A stretch of 64,000 bases of DNA from Betaproteobacteria bacterium (lineage in GTDB: Bacteria > Pseudomonadota > Gammaproteobacteria > Burkholderiales > Burkholderiaceae), in assembly GCA_009927445.1 (NCBI GenBank), contig RFMZ01000213.1:45158-109157 (forward strand), written 5' to 3'. A program made the position numbers and the translations under genes. The stretch's first letter is position 1. Every line of letters starts with the position of its first letter. Positions 40,300-54,473 of the stretch are shown piece after piece. Below the pieces are notes generated by a model, which saw only the letters and a list, made by a program, of their open reading frames with translations, was not told the origin of the DNA and searched no databases.

Positions 40300-41167
40300 T
40301 AGTTAATTAAAGTGGATTCTTGGCCGGGCATCACAATCAGAGGTTCATAACCCGCAAGGGATGTTTTATGATCATTTTGCGCTTGTAATTTTTTAGAACG
40401 GTTCACTAAAAAGTCAACCAAGTGATTCCGGACGGGGTAATACATGGGTTCATGGTGCAAAGTTGCACGTTGCCGATTTTTTGGTAAGTATTGATTACAA
40501 TCTCGGCGATCCTAGCATTTGGCCCATTACTCATTAGCATAATGCGGTCCGATAGGAGGATTGCCTCATCGACGTCGTGCGTAATCATGAAGACAGTTTG
40601 TTTTGTTTCGTGGCAAATTTTGAGGAGTTCATCTTGTATCACTCCGCGAGTGAGTGCATCGAGCGCCCCAAATGGCTCATCAAGTAAAAGCATTTCGGGT
40701 TCGATCGCAAAAGCTCTGGCAATACCAACGCGCTGTTTCATGCCGCCAGATAACTCAGAGGGCTTTTTTTGACCAACACCCGATAAGCCGACTAGGTCGA
40801 GGTATTTTGTGCTGTGCTGCTCAATTTGTTGTTTTTTCCAATCTGGGAACTTGGATTTAACGGCAAAACAGACATTTTCTAGGACAGTCATCCATGGCAT
40901 CAGGGCATGCCCTTGAAAGACTACACCGCGGTCTAAACTTGGCCCTTTGATTTCTCGGCCCAGCATAAAGGCATAACCATTCGTTGCTTGTTCTAGGCCT
41001 GCTAGGACATTTAAGATAGTCGTTTTTCCACATCCAGAATGACCAATGATACAAATAAATTCACCCCGGTTGATTTCGAAATTGATGCCATCAAAAACTG
41101 GTGGGGAGTTAGCGCCATAAGATTTGGATAAATTTTGAACTTGCAAGAATGCATTTTTAGTCTGCAT
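40300..41167 (-). pseudogene. Nitrate/cyanate-type ABC transporter ATPase, with a one-base frameshift near 40490
   Basis: Walker A GHSGCGKTTIL and LSGGMKQRVGIARAFA. After ...AEIVIN the family C-terminus continues in another frame (LPKNRQRATLHHEPMYYPVRNHLVDFLVNRSKKLQAQ...LIN*). Adding one T (ACTTACC to ACTTTACC) restores it. Confidence 0.87.
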
Positions 41168-42029
41168 AAGATACCGCCTTTTGAAGTTGTCCAAATAATG
41201 TATCAAGTAGCATACCAACGGTACCAATCATGACAATTGCAAAAATAACACTCGAAAGCGAGAGATTATTCCACTCATTCCATAGGAAGTAGCCAATCCC
41301 GGTTCCACCAACTAACATTTCTGCTGCAACGATGACAAGCCAAGCAATCCCCATCGAGATACGCATACCAGTGAGAATGGTTGGTGCTGCGGCAGGTAGG
41401 ATGACTAAAAAAGCTTTTCTGAGGGGATTCACTTCAAGTGTTTTAGCGACATTGAGCCACTCTTTACGCACACTAGCAACACCAAAAGCCGTATTGATCA
41501 GCATGGGCCAAATAGAGCAGATAAAAATAACAAAAATTGCAGAGATAGAGGAGTCCTTAATCGTGTAGAGAGCGATGGGCATCCAGGCCAGAGGCGAGAT
41601 TGGTTTGAGAACTTGGATAAATGGATTGAGTGCTTGATAAAAAAGTGGCGACATCCCAATCAAAAATCCTAGGGGTAAGGCGATCATCATGGCTAACAAG
41701 AAACCAAACCCAACCCTCGATAAGGAGTGCGCTAATTGGATGCCAATACCCTTATCATTTGGACCGTTGTCGTAAAAGGGGTGAGCCAGTTGTTTATAAA
41801 ATGTGCTACCCATTTGTTGCAGACTAGGAAAACCTGTCTTTTGAACAGTATTACCCAGGCTGTTACCCATTAGTTCGTTATATTCAGCAGAGTTCGTATT
41901 GCTAACAGTTGCTGCCATATTTGACTTACTTACTTTGGGTGTAGTACTCACATGCCAAAGCAAAAGTACGAATATAAAAATAAGAACGGATAGCAAAGTA
42001 CCTTTAGTTTTAATTGATAGAGAGGACAT
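41157..42029 (-). CDS. Nitrate/cyanate-type ABC transporter permease
   Basis: NrtB/CynB-like TM protein (LPLGFLIGMSPLFYQALNPFIQVLKPISPLAWMPIALYTIKDS). Confidence 0.92.
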   Translation of the reverse strand: MSSLSIKTKGTLLSVLIFIFVLLLWHVSTTPKVSKSNMAATVSNTNSAEYNELMGNSLGNTVQKTGFPSLQQMGSTFYKQLAHPFYDNGPNDKGIGIQLAHSLSRVGFGFLLAMMIALPLGFLIGMSPLFYQALNPFIQVLKPISPLAWMPIALYTIKDSSISAIFVIFICSIWPMLINTAFGVASVRKEWLNVAKTLEVNPLRKAFLVILPAAAPTILTGMRISMGIAWLVIVAAEMLVGGTGIGYFLWNEWNNLSLSSVIFAIVMIGTVGMLLDTLFGQLQKAVSYAD

Positions 42030-42046
42030 TTTTTTCCATGTATTGG

Positions 42047-43414
42047 TTACGATTTTTTACTAAAAGAATTTGCATAGGCTTGGGCTTGCATTGGATCAAA
42101 TTCTTTACCCATAATTTTGACTTTGCGATAGCCAGTTTTAGCCTGCTCAGGGATATCCATACCGTTTTCTTGCATATATTTTTTCGCGTCTGTAAGTAGG
42201 AATACTTTTTCAGAGATTGCCTTGTAATTGACATCTCCTTTGACATATCCCCAGCGTTGCATTTGTGTGAGCATCCAGGTTGCCATGGAGTACCAAGGAA
42301 TTGGGTTGAAATCAATCCGGTCGGGTACATTTTGGACATTGCCTAGGCCATCTGCAAACTTTCCAGTTAAGACTTGCATGACTACACTTTCTGGTTGATT
42401 GAGGTAGTTTTGCGGAGAGATTACCTTGGCGATCAGGGGGCGATTTTTCGGATCACTAGCCATGTTTGCAGCATTTAATACAGCCCGATAGAGTGCGGCA
42501 AAGGTATTTGGATTTTGTTTGATGAATTCCTCAGAAGTTCCAAAGGCGCAGCATGGGTGACCATTCCAGATTTCTTTCGTGAGAATATGAATAAATCCCA
42601 CTTCGTCATAGACCGCGCGTTGATTAAATGGGTCAGGTCCCAAAAAGCCATCGATATTGCCGGCTCGCAGATTAGCGACCATTTCTGGTGGGGGAGTAAC
42701 GCGTATTTGAATATCCTTATCGGGATCTAGACCTGCCTGCGCGACGTAATATCGTAATAGAAAATTATGCATGGAGTATTCAAATGGAACCGCAAACTTC
42801 ATCCCTTTCCAGGTGCTTGGGTCTCTTTTGTCTTTATGTTTATTCGCGAGAGTGATTGCTTGCCCATTGACATTTTGAATTGTTGCCACGCGCATGGGGG
42901 TGGGGTCAGAACCAAGCCCCATCGAAATGGACATTGGCATAGGAGATAGAAAATGGGATGCATCATGTTCTTTACTAAGCATTTTGTCTCGGATGAGCGC
43001 CCAGCCAGCAGTTTTCATTAGTGATACATTCAGCCCTTGTTTTTTATAAAAACCTAGTGGGTCAGCCATAATGAGTGGCGTTGCACAGGTAATAGCGATA
43101 AAGCCAAGTTTTAGATCTTTCTTTTCTAATGGCGCTTTTTCTTGGGCCATCGCTTGCAAGGACTCGATTGGTAAGAAGCCTGATAAAGCGCTCATTGCAC
43201 CGCCAGTGCCGACAGACTTTAGAAAGGCTCGACGACGCATTTCGCTCGGAAATAAAGCTTTTACAAGGCTAGCCTCTACAAAATCTGCGCTGAGCTTTTC
43301 GTCATCTACTTGAGGAGATGTGGCCTTGACATGTTCGGCTTCTGATTGATGTTGGCCACAACTACAGCGGCTAAAGAGTGGCTGATCTGGATCGAATGGT
43401 TTAAAAGTATTCAT
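42047..43414 (-). CDS. NrtA/CynA-type substrate-binding protein with twin-arginine signal
   Basis: RRRAFLKSVGTGGAMSALSGFL Tat motif; LKLGFIAITCATPLIMADPLGFYKKQGL; MHNFLLRYYVAQAGLDPDKDIQIRVTPPPEMVANLRAGNIDGFLGPDPFNQ. Confidence 0.93.
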   Translation of the reverse strand: MNTFKPFDPDQPLFSRCSCGQHQSEAEHVKATSPQVDDEKLSADFVEASLVKALFPSEMRRRAFLKSVGTGGAMSALSGFLPIESLQAMAQEKAPLEKKDLKLGFIAITCATPLIMADPLGFYKKQGLNVSLMKTAGWALIRDKMLSKEHDASHFLSPMPMSISMGLGSDPTPMRVATIQNVNGQAITLANKHKDKRDPSTWKGMKFAVPFEYSMHNFLLRYYVAQAGLDPDKDIQIRVTPPPEMVANLRAGNIDGFLGPDPFNQRAVYDEVGFIHILTKEIWNGHPCCAFGTSEEFIKQNPNTFAALYRAVLNAANMASDPKNRPLIAKVISPQNYLNQPESVVMQVLTGKFADGLGNVQNVPDRIDFNPIPWYSMATWMLTQMQRWGYVKGDVNYKAISEKVFLLTDAKKYMQENGMDIPEQAKTGYRKVKIMGKEFDPMQAQAYANSFSKKS

Positions 43415-43633
43415 GGATTTCCTCTTTATTTTTAAAATGAACGGGGTATGGACATTGTAAGTTGTTACTGGATAAAGTATTTAATGCGTATTTAATTGCA
43501 AAATTGGATTAGATGTAATGATTGTTTGGACGGAAAAAAGAACTGTTGAATAAGATCTGATTATTCAAAATATGGTGGAGGTGAAAACATACGATTGCAC
43601 CAAATAGGATCTTTAGCGCACTTTTTTGGAGTT

Positions 43634-43650
43634 TGCACAAATTTGGTGCA
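43634..43650. promoter_or_regulatory. NtrC-like binding site upstream of the ABC transporter/cynS operon
   Basis: TGCAC-AAATTTG-GTGCA (17 bp, TGCAC-N7-GTGCA). A second half-site TGCACCAAATAGG lies at 43596. Confidence 0.6.
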
Positions 43651-43789
43651 GAGTAAAATACTCATCAATACGGATAGAAATGGATATTCAGAAAGTCATC
43701 GCAAGCGATTAGAAGTCCGGGGTGGTATTGAGGTTAGACTCTATCAATTAGCAAGGTCTGAACATGACGACTAGGTAAATTTTTAAGTA

Positions 43790-43875
43790 GGGGAAGATAT
43801 GTCTTCCAGCAAATCTGGCGAGAAACTCCCCAGATGTTATGTCAATGCGCTTGGGGATTACTGTTTCCCCCCAAT
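43790..43875. ncRNA. Candidate structured RNA (cluster of hairpins), class unknown
   Basis: GGAAGA-TATG-TCTTCC (43792-43807), CCAG-CAAAT-CTGG (43806-43818), TTGGGG...CCCCAA (43851-43874). Confidence 0.25.
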
Positions 43876-43962
43876 TTCTAATATGACAGGTAGTGTGTTA
43901 TCGACGTTGGATCGTTAAGAAACGACTATCTAAGTTCTAAAAGCCTACAAAGCTTAGATGAT

Positions 43963-44100
43963 TTAGCCAAATACATAGCCAAGATGGGCTGCTGTTATCG
44001 CAAAAAGGATAGCGAGGCAAGTTGCACCGGCAAGCATAACTACGAGGGTAATTACTCGCTTGTTAATTTCTTCTTTCGATTCTTTGTGCCATTCATTCAT
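43963..44100 (-). CDS. 45-aa single-TM membrane protein, absent from the supplied ORF track
   Basis: MNEWHKESKEEINKRVITLVVMLAGATCLAILFAITAAHLGYVFG*. Upstream AGGATC on the coding strand. Confidence 0.55.
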   Translation of the reverse strand: MNEWHKESKEEINKRVITLVVMLAGATCLAILFAITAAHLGYVFG

Positions 44101-44192
44101 TGTGTGATCCTAGGTAAAGGGTGTAAACCAATTTACATCCATCTGTAAAATATTCTTCTATTATCCACCAAATATAAGGCGAAAAGCAATTT

Positions 44193-44948
44193 TTAACCAC
44201 GTCCTACCATGGGCATCTTACTCGCCATAATAGTCATAAATAGAATATTTGCTTCTAGTGGTAGATTTGCTATATGAACGACCGCATTTGCCACATGGTT
44301 AACGTCCATTCGGTCTTCGACCTTAATTGAGCCATCTGCTTGGATGATCCCGGCAGCCATGCGCTCGGTCATTTCGGTAGCTGCATTACCAATATCAATT
44401 TGGCTACAAACAATATTGTAAGGGCGACCGTCAAGTGCAATGGACTTCGTCAGTCCAGTAATAGCGTGTTTAGTACTGGTATAGGGGGCAGAAAAGGGCC
44501 TTGGCGCATGCGCCGAAATGGAGCCATTGTTGATGATACGACCGCCTTGGGGGTTTTGATGCTTCATGAGTGCAAAGGCTCCTTGGGAGCATAAAAAAGT
44601 TCCACTGAGATTAGTACCCACGGTGGCTAGCCAAAGGTCAAGGGGGATCTCATCAAACTCCATGACAGGGGTGCCTCGTCCCGCATTATTAAATAAGATG
44701 TCTAATCGACCGTATATTTTTTTGACGTTCTCAAACAAATCTTTGACTTGTTCGGCTTGACTGATGTCTAGCGCAATTGCCTGCGCATGGTTCGCTAAAG
44801 ATCCTGCTTGGGCAATTGCTGTCTCTAGAACATCTTGGCGTCGTCCAACAAAAATGACCTGATAGCCACTATTTAGTAGAGCTAGAGCAGAGGCTTTTCC
44901 GATGCCGGTTCCTGCCCCAGTAACGAGGGCTACTTTTTGATTAGTCAT
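44193..44948 (-). CDS. SDR-family oxidoreductase
   Basis: VTGAGTGIGKASALALL, NNAGRGTPV, YTSTKHAITGLTK. Confidence 0.92.
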   Translation of the reverse strand: MTNQKVALVTGAGTGIGKASALALLNSGYQVIFVGRRQDVLETAIAQAGSLANHAQAIALDISQAEQVKDLFENVKKIYGRLDILFNNAGRGTPVMEFDEIPLDLWLATVGTNLSGTFLCSQGAFALMKHQNPQGGRIINNGSISAHAPRPFSAPYTSTKHAITGLTKSIALDGRPYNIVCSQIDIGNAATEMTERMAAGIIQADGSIKVEDRMDVNHVANAVVHIANLPLEANILFMTIMASKMPMVGRG

Positions 44949-45829
44949 TTATTGTCCTGATGGATTTCTTGAAACCATAAATATAAACCAGAACCGATGA
45001 CGAGTATCGTTCCAACAATCACCTGTAAATTGGGCGTTTGCCCAAAAACAAGCCAGCCAAATAAAGCCATATAAATCATTTGTTGGTAGAAAAAAGGTGA
45101 TAGTGTTGCAGGCTTCGCATAGCGGTAGGCTAAACCCAGCAGAAAGTGGCTTAAAAATCCAAACAATCCAGTCAAAAATATGACAAAGATATCGAGTGTA
45201 GAGGTAATATTTTCCCAGCTAAAAAATACGAACGGCGCTAAGACGATCGTTGGTCCAAGGGCAGAGTAAAACTGCGTCACCCCAGGATCACTATGGGCTG
45301 CAATTTTTCTCGTTAAAAAATTAAAAAAAGCAAAAATCGTCGCATGGATGAGAATCAAGATCATGGCTGGATGAAAGCCATGACCAAAAGGATCAAGAAT
45401 GATTAGAACGCCTATAAATCCACCGATAATAGCGCACCACTTTGGCGTAGAGAGGGGTTCTTTGTAAAAATAACAGCTAATGAGCGCGATCAGAATTGGA
45501 GATGAAAAGAGGATAGCGGCTGTTTGCGCTAATTGTAGGTATTGCAGGGCAAAAAAATTCAATGCCGTCATCGCCGCAAGCATCGCTGATCTGATGAGTT
45601 GTAATCGAAAATCTTGCACGATAAATATTTGAAGACCGTGCTGCGGAATAAGCCAAGTAGCTGCTAACAGCGCATGGATAGCTAAACGAAGCCAAACTAT
45701 TTCTAGGATAGGTATATGGGTCACTAACCACTTTGCACTGGTATCTAAAGAGGCAAAGCAGAGGGTGGCAAGTGCCACAATCAAAATACCGATGCGGTGT
45801 TTAGCGGGCGTGTCGGCGTATAAGAGCAT
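44945..45829 (-). CDS. EamA/DMT-family transporter
   Basis: 10-TM DMT protein with ATGA overlap to the SDR gene. Confidence 0.88.
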   Translation of the reverse strand: MLLYADTPAKHRIGILIVALATLCFASLDTSAKWLVTHIPILEIVWLRLAIHALLAATWLIPQHGLQIFIVQDFRLQLIRSAMLAAMTALNFFALQYLQLAQTAAILFSSPILIALISCYFYKEPLSTPKWCAIIGGFIGVLIILDPFGHGFHPAMILILIHATIFAFFNFLTRKIAAHSDPGVTQFYSALGPTIVLAPFVFFSWENITSTLDIFVIFLTGLFGFLSHFLLGLAYRYAKPATLSPFFYQQMIYMALFGWLVFGQTPNLQVIVGTILVIGSGLYLWFQEIHQDNK

Positions 45830-45991
45830 GCAGATCTTTACTTGGGGATCAAATCAATGAAGTGCACCTTAGGGGGTAAACCTATTCAGCCCAAGGCCTT
45901 TTATGCAATCAATGTTGAAAAGATATTTTTTGAAGCGGTGCATGGCTTGATCAACCAGCACCATGAGCTTACAGAATATGCAGGGGGGCAA

Positions 45992-48027
<2,036 letters not shown>

Positions 48028-48144
48028 AATACGCGCAGTCTTAGAGAGCCTGAAGGAGATTTTTCATTGTACATTTAAAGGGTAAAAGATGTGCATGGGG
48101 AATGTTCCTGTTTGCAAGCGAAAGTCCGATCGATTCGAGTGGGC

Positions 48145-48690
48145 TTAAATTTTTTCTGCTTGTTCTTTTTGATAACGATCAATTCCAGTTAGGATTTCCT
48201 GATGGGCAACTTCCGGTCCTTCCCAGCCCTTAATTTTGACCCACTTGCCGGGTTCTAAATCCTTGTAATGCTCAAAAAAATGTTGAATTTGATTGAGTCG
48301 AAGTGGATTCATATCGGCAGGCTTTTGCCAGTGTGTATAGATTGATAAAATTTTATCTTCCGGGACTGCAAGCAGCTTTGCGTCGCCACCGGCTTCATCC
48401 TCCATTAAAAGAATCCCGATTGCTCGGCAACTGACGACCACACCTGGTATGAGCGGAAATGGGGTGACAACAAGCACATCGACCGGGTCCCCATCGTCCG
48501 AAATGGTTTTTGGGATATAACCATAGTTACATGGGTAATGCATGGAAGTACCCATGAAACGATCCACAAAAATCGCACCGGACTCTTTATCGACCTCGTA
48601 CTTGATTGGGTCAGCGTTCATAGGAATTTCAATAATGACATTGAAATGATTCGGTAAATTTTTACCAGCGGTGACATTATCTAAACTCAT
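48145..48690 (-). CDS. ppa: Soluble inorganic pyrophosphatase
   Basis: [37 protein letters not shown]. Confidence 0.96.
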   Translation of the reverse strand: MSLDNVTAGKNLPNHFNVIIEIPMNADPIKYEVDKESGAIFVDRFMGTSMHYPCNYGYIPKTISDDGDPVDVLVVTPFPLIPGVVVSCRAIGILLMEDEAGGDAKLLAVPEDKILSIYTHWQKPADMNPLRLNQIQHFFEHYKDLEPGKWVKIKGWEGPEVAHQEILTGIDRYQKEQAEKI

Positions 48691-48937
48691 GCTTTTTCCA
48701 ATTGACTATATAAAGAACTCTAATTTGTAAGAGTATTATTTTAACAAATTAATGTTCTATTATTAAATTGTTTTATTTCAAATAGTTACAAAAGTCTAAG
48801 CTGGAATAAAGATGGCTTATACTTGGGTATTTTCTGATTACATTGATTAATAGGAGTTAGAAAATCCACTCGATCAAGAGTCGGCATGCCTGAGCCTTAT
48901 GGGTGGCAGCTTTAATATAAAAATAGGAGAATTTAGT

Positions 48938-50995
48938 ATGACATCAATACAAACAGGCATTTATTTTGCCTTATTTTGCGGTGTAGTCGCAGTTGTTTAT
49001 GGTTTGGTTACCCGCAGTTGGATTTTGGCGCAAGAGCCTGGGAATGCTAGGATGCAAGAAATTGCTGGGGCGATTCAGCAAGGTGCTGCTGCTTATTTGT
49101 CAAGGCAGTACACTACGATTGCTATTGTGGGTGTGGTTCTAGCCGTCTTAATTGCTCTTTTCTTGGATTTCACTACCGCTTTAGGCTTTGTAATTGGTGC
49201 TGTGCTCTCTGGAGCCTGCGGCTTTATTGGCATGAACGTTTCTGTGCGTGCGAATGTACGGACCGCTCAGGCGGCCACGGTTGGAATGAGTCAGGCGCTC
49301 GATGTGGCTTTTAAAGGTGGCGCCATTACTGGAATGCTCGTGGTTGGTTTGGGTATTTTAGGGGTCGGTGGCTTTTATTTATTTTTGAGTATGCAAGGCG
49401 TTGGGAAGAGCCTATCGGAGGTACTACATCCCCTCATGGGATTTGCTTTTGGTTCTTCCTTAATTTCTATTTTTGCGCGCTTAGGCGGCGGTATTTTTAC
49501 CAAGGGTGCAGATGTAGGGGCAGACTTAGTTGGCAAAGTCGAAGCTGGCATTCCAGAGGATGATCCACGTAATCCAGCAGTGATTGCCGATAATGTGGGC
49601 GACAACGTCGGTGACTGCGCTGGCATGGCTGCTGACTTATTTGAAACCTACGCCGTGACTTTAATTGCTACGATGGTTTTAGGAGCTCTAACTATCCAAT
49701 CTGCCGGGGCTATTGCTGTTGCATATCCCTTAGTTCTTGGTGGCTTATCGATTTTGGCATCGATCGTTGGGTGTTATTTTGTCAAAGCCACGCCAGGTAT
49801 GAAAAATGTGATGCCTGCTTTATATAAAGGCTTAATTATTGCTGGGGTGTTATCTTTAGTTGGTTTTTATTTTGTGACGCAGTGGTTGATTCCTGATGAT
49901 GTTTTAGGAATGGCTGGCAGTCAGATGAGGTTATTTGGTGCGACGGTTGTTGGACTTTTATTAACGGCATTATTAGTTTGGATTACCGAGTACTACACCG
50001 GTACAAATTATGCTCCTGTGCAGCACGTTGCGGAAGCCTCGACCAAAGGTCATGGCACCAATATCATTGCTGGCTTAGGTATTTCGATGAAATCAACTGC
50101 TTGGCCGGTTTTATTTGTTTGCGCTGCAATTTACTGCTCCTTTGATTTGGCAGGTATTTATGGGATTGCGATTGCTGCTACTTCGATGTTATCGATGGCG
50201 GGAATTGTTGTGGCTTTAGATGCTTATGGCCCGATTACCGATAATGCTGGTGGAATTGCTGAGATGGCTGAGATGCCAGAATCAGTGCGCAATATTACGG
50301 ATCCATTAGATGCTGTTGGTAATACTACGAAGGCAGTGACAAAGGGTTATGCGATTGGTTCTGCTGGCTTAGCCGCATTAGTTTTGTTTGCAGACTATAC
50401 CCATGCCTTAGAGGCGGTTGGTCAGAAGGTCAGTTTTGATTTATCGAATCATTTGGTCATTATTGGCTTATTTATTGGTGGATTAATCCCTTATTTATTT
50501 GGTGCGATGGCGATGGAAGCTGTTGGGCGAAGTGCTGGAGCGGTAGTTGAAGAAGTCCGCCGACAGTTTAGGGATATCAAAGGAATTATGGAAGGCACTG
50601 CTAAGCCGGAGTATGGTCGTGCAGTTGATATGCTTACTTCAGCAGCGATTAAGGAGATGATCGTACCGTCATTATTGCCAGTGGTTGTTCCTATTTTGGT
50701 GGGCATGTTTCTTGGACCCGCAGCATTAGGCGGCTTACTCATGGGCACAATTGTGACTGGCTTATTTGTGGCGATCTCCATGTGTACAGGCGGCGGGGCT
50801 TGGGACAATGCCAAGAAGTATATCGAAGATGGCAATCATGGCGGTAAGGGATCTGAGGCCCACAAAGCTGCAGTAACTGGCGATACGGTGGGTGATCCTT
50901 ATAAAGACACTGCTGGTCCGGCAGTGAATCCGTTGATTAAGATTATTAATATTGTTGCTTTGTTGATTGTGCCGCTGCTGCCGATGGCTAAATAA
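48938..50995 (+). CDS. hppA: Membrane H+-translocating pyrophosphatase, K+-independent type by motif
   Basis: [72 protein letters not shown] before ATG 48938. Confidence 0.96.
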   Translation: MTSIQTGIYFALFCGVVAVVYGLVTRSWILAQEPGNARMQEIAGAIQQGAAAYLSRQYTTIAIVGVVLAVLIALFLDFTTALGFVIGAVLSGACGFIGMNVSVRANVRTAQAATVGMSQALDVAFKGGAITGMLVVGLGILGVGGFYLFLSMQGVGKSLSEVLHPLMGFAFGSSLISIFARLGGGIFTKGADVGADLVGKVEAGIPEDDPRNPAVIADNVGDNVGDCAGMAADLFETYAVTLIATMVLGALTIQSAGAIAVAYPLVLGGLSILASIVGCYFVKATPGMKNVMPALYKGLIIAGVLSLVGFYFVTQWLIPDDVLGMAGSQMRLFGATVVGLLLTALLVWITEYYTGTNYAPVQHVAEASTKGHGTNIIAGLGISMKSTAWPVLFVCAAIYCSFDLAGIYGIAIAATSMLSMAGIVVALDAYGPITDNAGGIAEMAEMPESVRNITDPLDAVGNTTKAVTKGYAIGSAGLAALVLFADYTHALEAVGQKVSFDLSNHLVIIGLFIGGLIPYLFGAMAMEAVGRSAGAVVEEVRRQFRDIKGIMEGTAKPEYGRAVDMLTSAAIKEMIVPSLLPVVVPILVGMFLGPAALGGLLMGTIVTGLFVAISMCTGGGAWDNAKKYIEDGNHGGKGSEAHKAAVTGDTVGDPYKDTAGPAVNPLIKIINIVALLIVPLLPMAK

Positions 50996-51021
50996 CTGGA
51001 TTAATTTTGATGGGTTGAAGT

Positions 51022-51055
51022 AAAAAAAGCCAAGGAATGTGTTCCTTGGCTTTTT
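51022..51055. terminator. Bidirectional intrinsic terminator between hppA and trxB
   Basis: AAAAAAAGCCAAGGAA-TGTG-TTCCTTGGCTTTTT. Confidence 0.92.
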
Positions 51056-51086
51056 GCTTTTTTTAGCGAATTTCGAATGTGCTGTT

Positions 51087-52049
<963 letters not shown>

Positions 52050-52133
52050 TTATAAAGAAGAAAAATCTGATTGTGGATAAATCGTCATGAATAAAGTCGA
52101 TTCAATCGCTTGGAGCGGGTTTACAATACATTC

Positions 52134-54473
52134 ATGGGTGAAAATACCGTACCAAGTTCATTGAAACGAAAAAAACCGTTGATCAATCAAGGGCCTGATA
52201 GTCCTCTTTTATCCAAAAAGGCCGCCCGATTTTCGGAACTTTTAATAGAAATTCGATGGTTTTTAGCGCTTGCCTCTTGTATAGGCCTTTTTTGTATTTT
52301 AGTAACTTACGCGCCGAGTGATCCGGCTTGGTCTAATAACTCTGGCGGGCTTGTAAAAAACATTGGGGGGCGACTTGGAGCATACTTTGCGGACCTCATG
52401 CTATTTATTTTTGGAGCTTCTGCATATTGGTGGGTTATTTTATTTGCTAGGCATGTTGCGCAGGGTTGGAAAAGCGTTGTTCGGTCAAAGGATGATTTGC
52501 AAGTTGGACTGGAATTTGCCAAGGACTCTATCTGGGTTCGGTGGCTAGGCTTTCTAATGGTTTTATGTTCGAGTGTTTCTCTAGAGTCAATTCGATTACA
52601 TACCCTACAAATGGCGCTACCCAACCTTCCCGGGGGTGTTTTGGGAGAGATGATTGGTGATCCATTACAAACCCTTTTGGGTTTTACGGGGTCAACTCTA
52701 TTTTTATTATGTATTTTCTTTGCAGGAATTTCTTTATTTTTTCATTTTTCTTGGCTAAATTTTTCTGAGCAAATTGGTCGCTGGGTCGAAGTATTTTATT
52801 TAAAAATTCGTAATCGGCAAGAAAGTGTAGTTGATCGACGGATTGGAGAAATTGCGGCAGTTGAGCGTGAAGAGCATGTCGAAGAGGAGTTAGATAAGTT
52901 TGATACGGTGGAGCCTATGCAGATTGTTAGGCAGGAGTCTGTGATACAGAAGAGTGATCGAGTTGAGCGTGAAAAACAAACAATCTTATTCGATGACTTA
53001 TCTAGCGCCGCATTACCGCCATTATCTTTATTAGACGCTGCGCCTATATCGGTTGAAAGTATATCGGCCGATACACTGGAATTCACATCCCGCTTAATTG
53101 AGCGAAAGTTAAAAGACTTTGGCGTCGAGGCGAAGGTGATTGCGGCTTATCCGGGCCCAATTATTACGCGTTATGAGATTGAGCCTGCGATTGGTGTTAA
53201 GGGGAGTCAAATAGTCAACTTAAGTAAAGACTTAAACCGAGCTTTAGGTACGCAGGCATTGCGGGTGGTTGAGACTATTCCTGGAAAGACTTGCATGGGA
53301 TTGGAGGTGCCTAATCCGAAACGGCAGATGATTAGCTTATCGGAAATTTTAAGTTCAGAGATTTATAATCGCAATTCTTCATTATTGACCTTAGCTTTGG
53401 GAAAAGATATTTCGGGTCAGCCGATGGTGGCAGATTTAGCCAAAATGCCCCATTGCTTAGTTGCTGGGACGACTGGGTCTGGTAAGTCAGTTGGTATTAA
53501 CGCTATGATTTTATCGCTGTTGTATAAAGCCAAGCCTGAAGATGTTCGCTTAATACTCATTGATCCGAAGATGCTTGAGATGGCGATGTATGAGGATATT
53601 CCCCACTTACTTACACCCGTTGTTACCGACATGCGAGAGGCTGCCAATGCCTTACAATGGGCTGTCAAAGAAATGGATCGGCGGTATAAGTTGATGAGTA
53701 AATTTGGCGTACGTAATTTAGCAGGTTTTAATAAAAAAATTGCTGAAGCACACGAAGTTGGCACGCATTTATATAATCCCTTCAGTTTGACCCCAGAAGA
53801 TCCTGAGCCACTTCAAAAAGCGCCGATGATTGTGATTGTGATTGACGAATTAGCTGATTTAATGATGGTGGTTGGCAAGAAATTAGAGGAGTTGATCGCG
53901 CGGATTGCTCAAAAAGCACGCGCCGCTGGCATTCATCTGGTATTGGCTACTCAGCGACCAAGTGTTGATGTAATTACTGGTTTAATTAAAGCGAATATAC
54001 CGACGCGACTATCTTTTCAGGTGAGTAGTCGGATTGATAGTAGAACTATATTAGATCAACAAGGCGCTGAGACATTGCTGGGAATGGGGGATATGTTGTA
54101 TATGCCACCTGGAACAGGCCAGCCGCTTCGCTTGCATGGCGCATTTGTTTCCGATGAGGAGGTCCAACGCGTTGTGGATTGGCTTAAAGAGCGCAGTAGC
54201 CCCAATTACATTGATGCCATATTAGACTCCTCAGCGGAGGATGGTGCGGAGGGTACGGCAAATGATGGTGGCGAGGCCGATCCACTGTATGATCAGGCGG
54301 TTGCAATTGTGCTTGAGAATAAGCGTGCGTCTATTTCTTTTGTGCAGCGTCATTTAAGAATTGGCTACAACCGCGCGGCTCGTCTTTTAGAGGACATGGA
54401 ACGTGCTGGTTTAGTTTCGAAAATGTCTGGTTCAGGAACGCGTGAAATTTTAGGACCCAATCATGAGCGTTAG
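52134..54473 (+). CDS. ftsK: DNA translocase FtsK
   Basis: N-terminal 4TM region, [29 protein letters not shown]-terminal gamma domain. Likely start at 52134 rather than 52110. Confidence 0.96.
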   Translation: MGENTVPSSLKRKKPLINQGPDSPLLSKKAARFSELLIEIRWFLALASCIGLFCILVTYAPSDPAWSNNSGGLVKNIGGRLGAYFADLMLFIFGASAYWWVILFARHVAQGWKSVVRSKDDLQVGLEFAKDSIWVRWLGFLMVLCSSVSLESIRLHTLQMALPNLPGGVLGEMIGDPLQTLLGFTGSTLFLLCIFFAGISLFFHFSWLNFSEQIGRWVEVFYLKIRNRQESVVDRRIGEIAAVEREEHVEEELDKFDTVEPMQIVRQESVIQKSDRVEREKQTILFDDLSSAALPPLSLLDAAPISVESISADTLEFTSRLIERKLKDFGVEAKVIAAYPGPIITRYEIEPAIGVKGSQIVNLSKDLNRALGTQALRVVETIPGKTCMGLEVPNPKRQMISLSEILSSEIYNRNSSLLTLALGKDISGQPMVADLAKMPHCLVAGTTGSGKSVGINAMILSLLYKAKPEDVRLILIDPKMLEMAMYEDIPHLLTPVVTDMREAANALQWAVKEMDRRYKLMSKFGVRNLAGFNKKIAEAHEVGTHLYNPFSLTPEDPEPLQKAPMIVIVIDELADLMMVVGKKLEELIARIAQKARAAGIHLVLATQRPSVDVITGLIKANIPTRLSFQVSSRIDSRTILDQQGAETLLGMGDMLYMPPGTGQPLRLHGAFVSDEEVQRVVDWLKERSSPNYIDAILDSSAEDGAEGTANDGGEADPLYDQAVAIVLENKRASISFVQRHLRIGYNRAARLLEDMERAGLVSKMSGSGTREILGPNHER

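Noticed and set aside
43590-43772. Possible plus-strand 59-aa ORF with TTG start (MHQIGSLAHFFGVCTNLVQSK...LARSEHDD)
   Set aside because: Overlaps the NtrC-like dyad, lacks a convincing RBS and recognisable family; likely chance.
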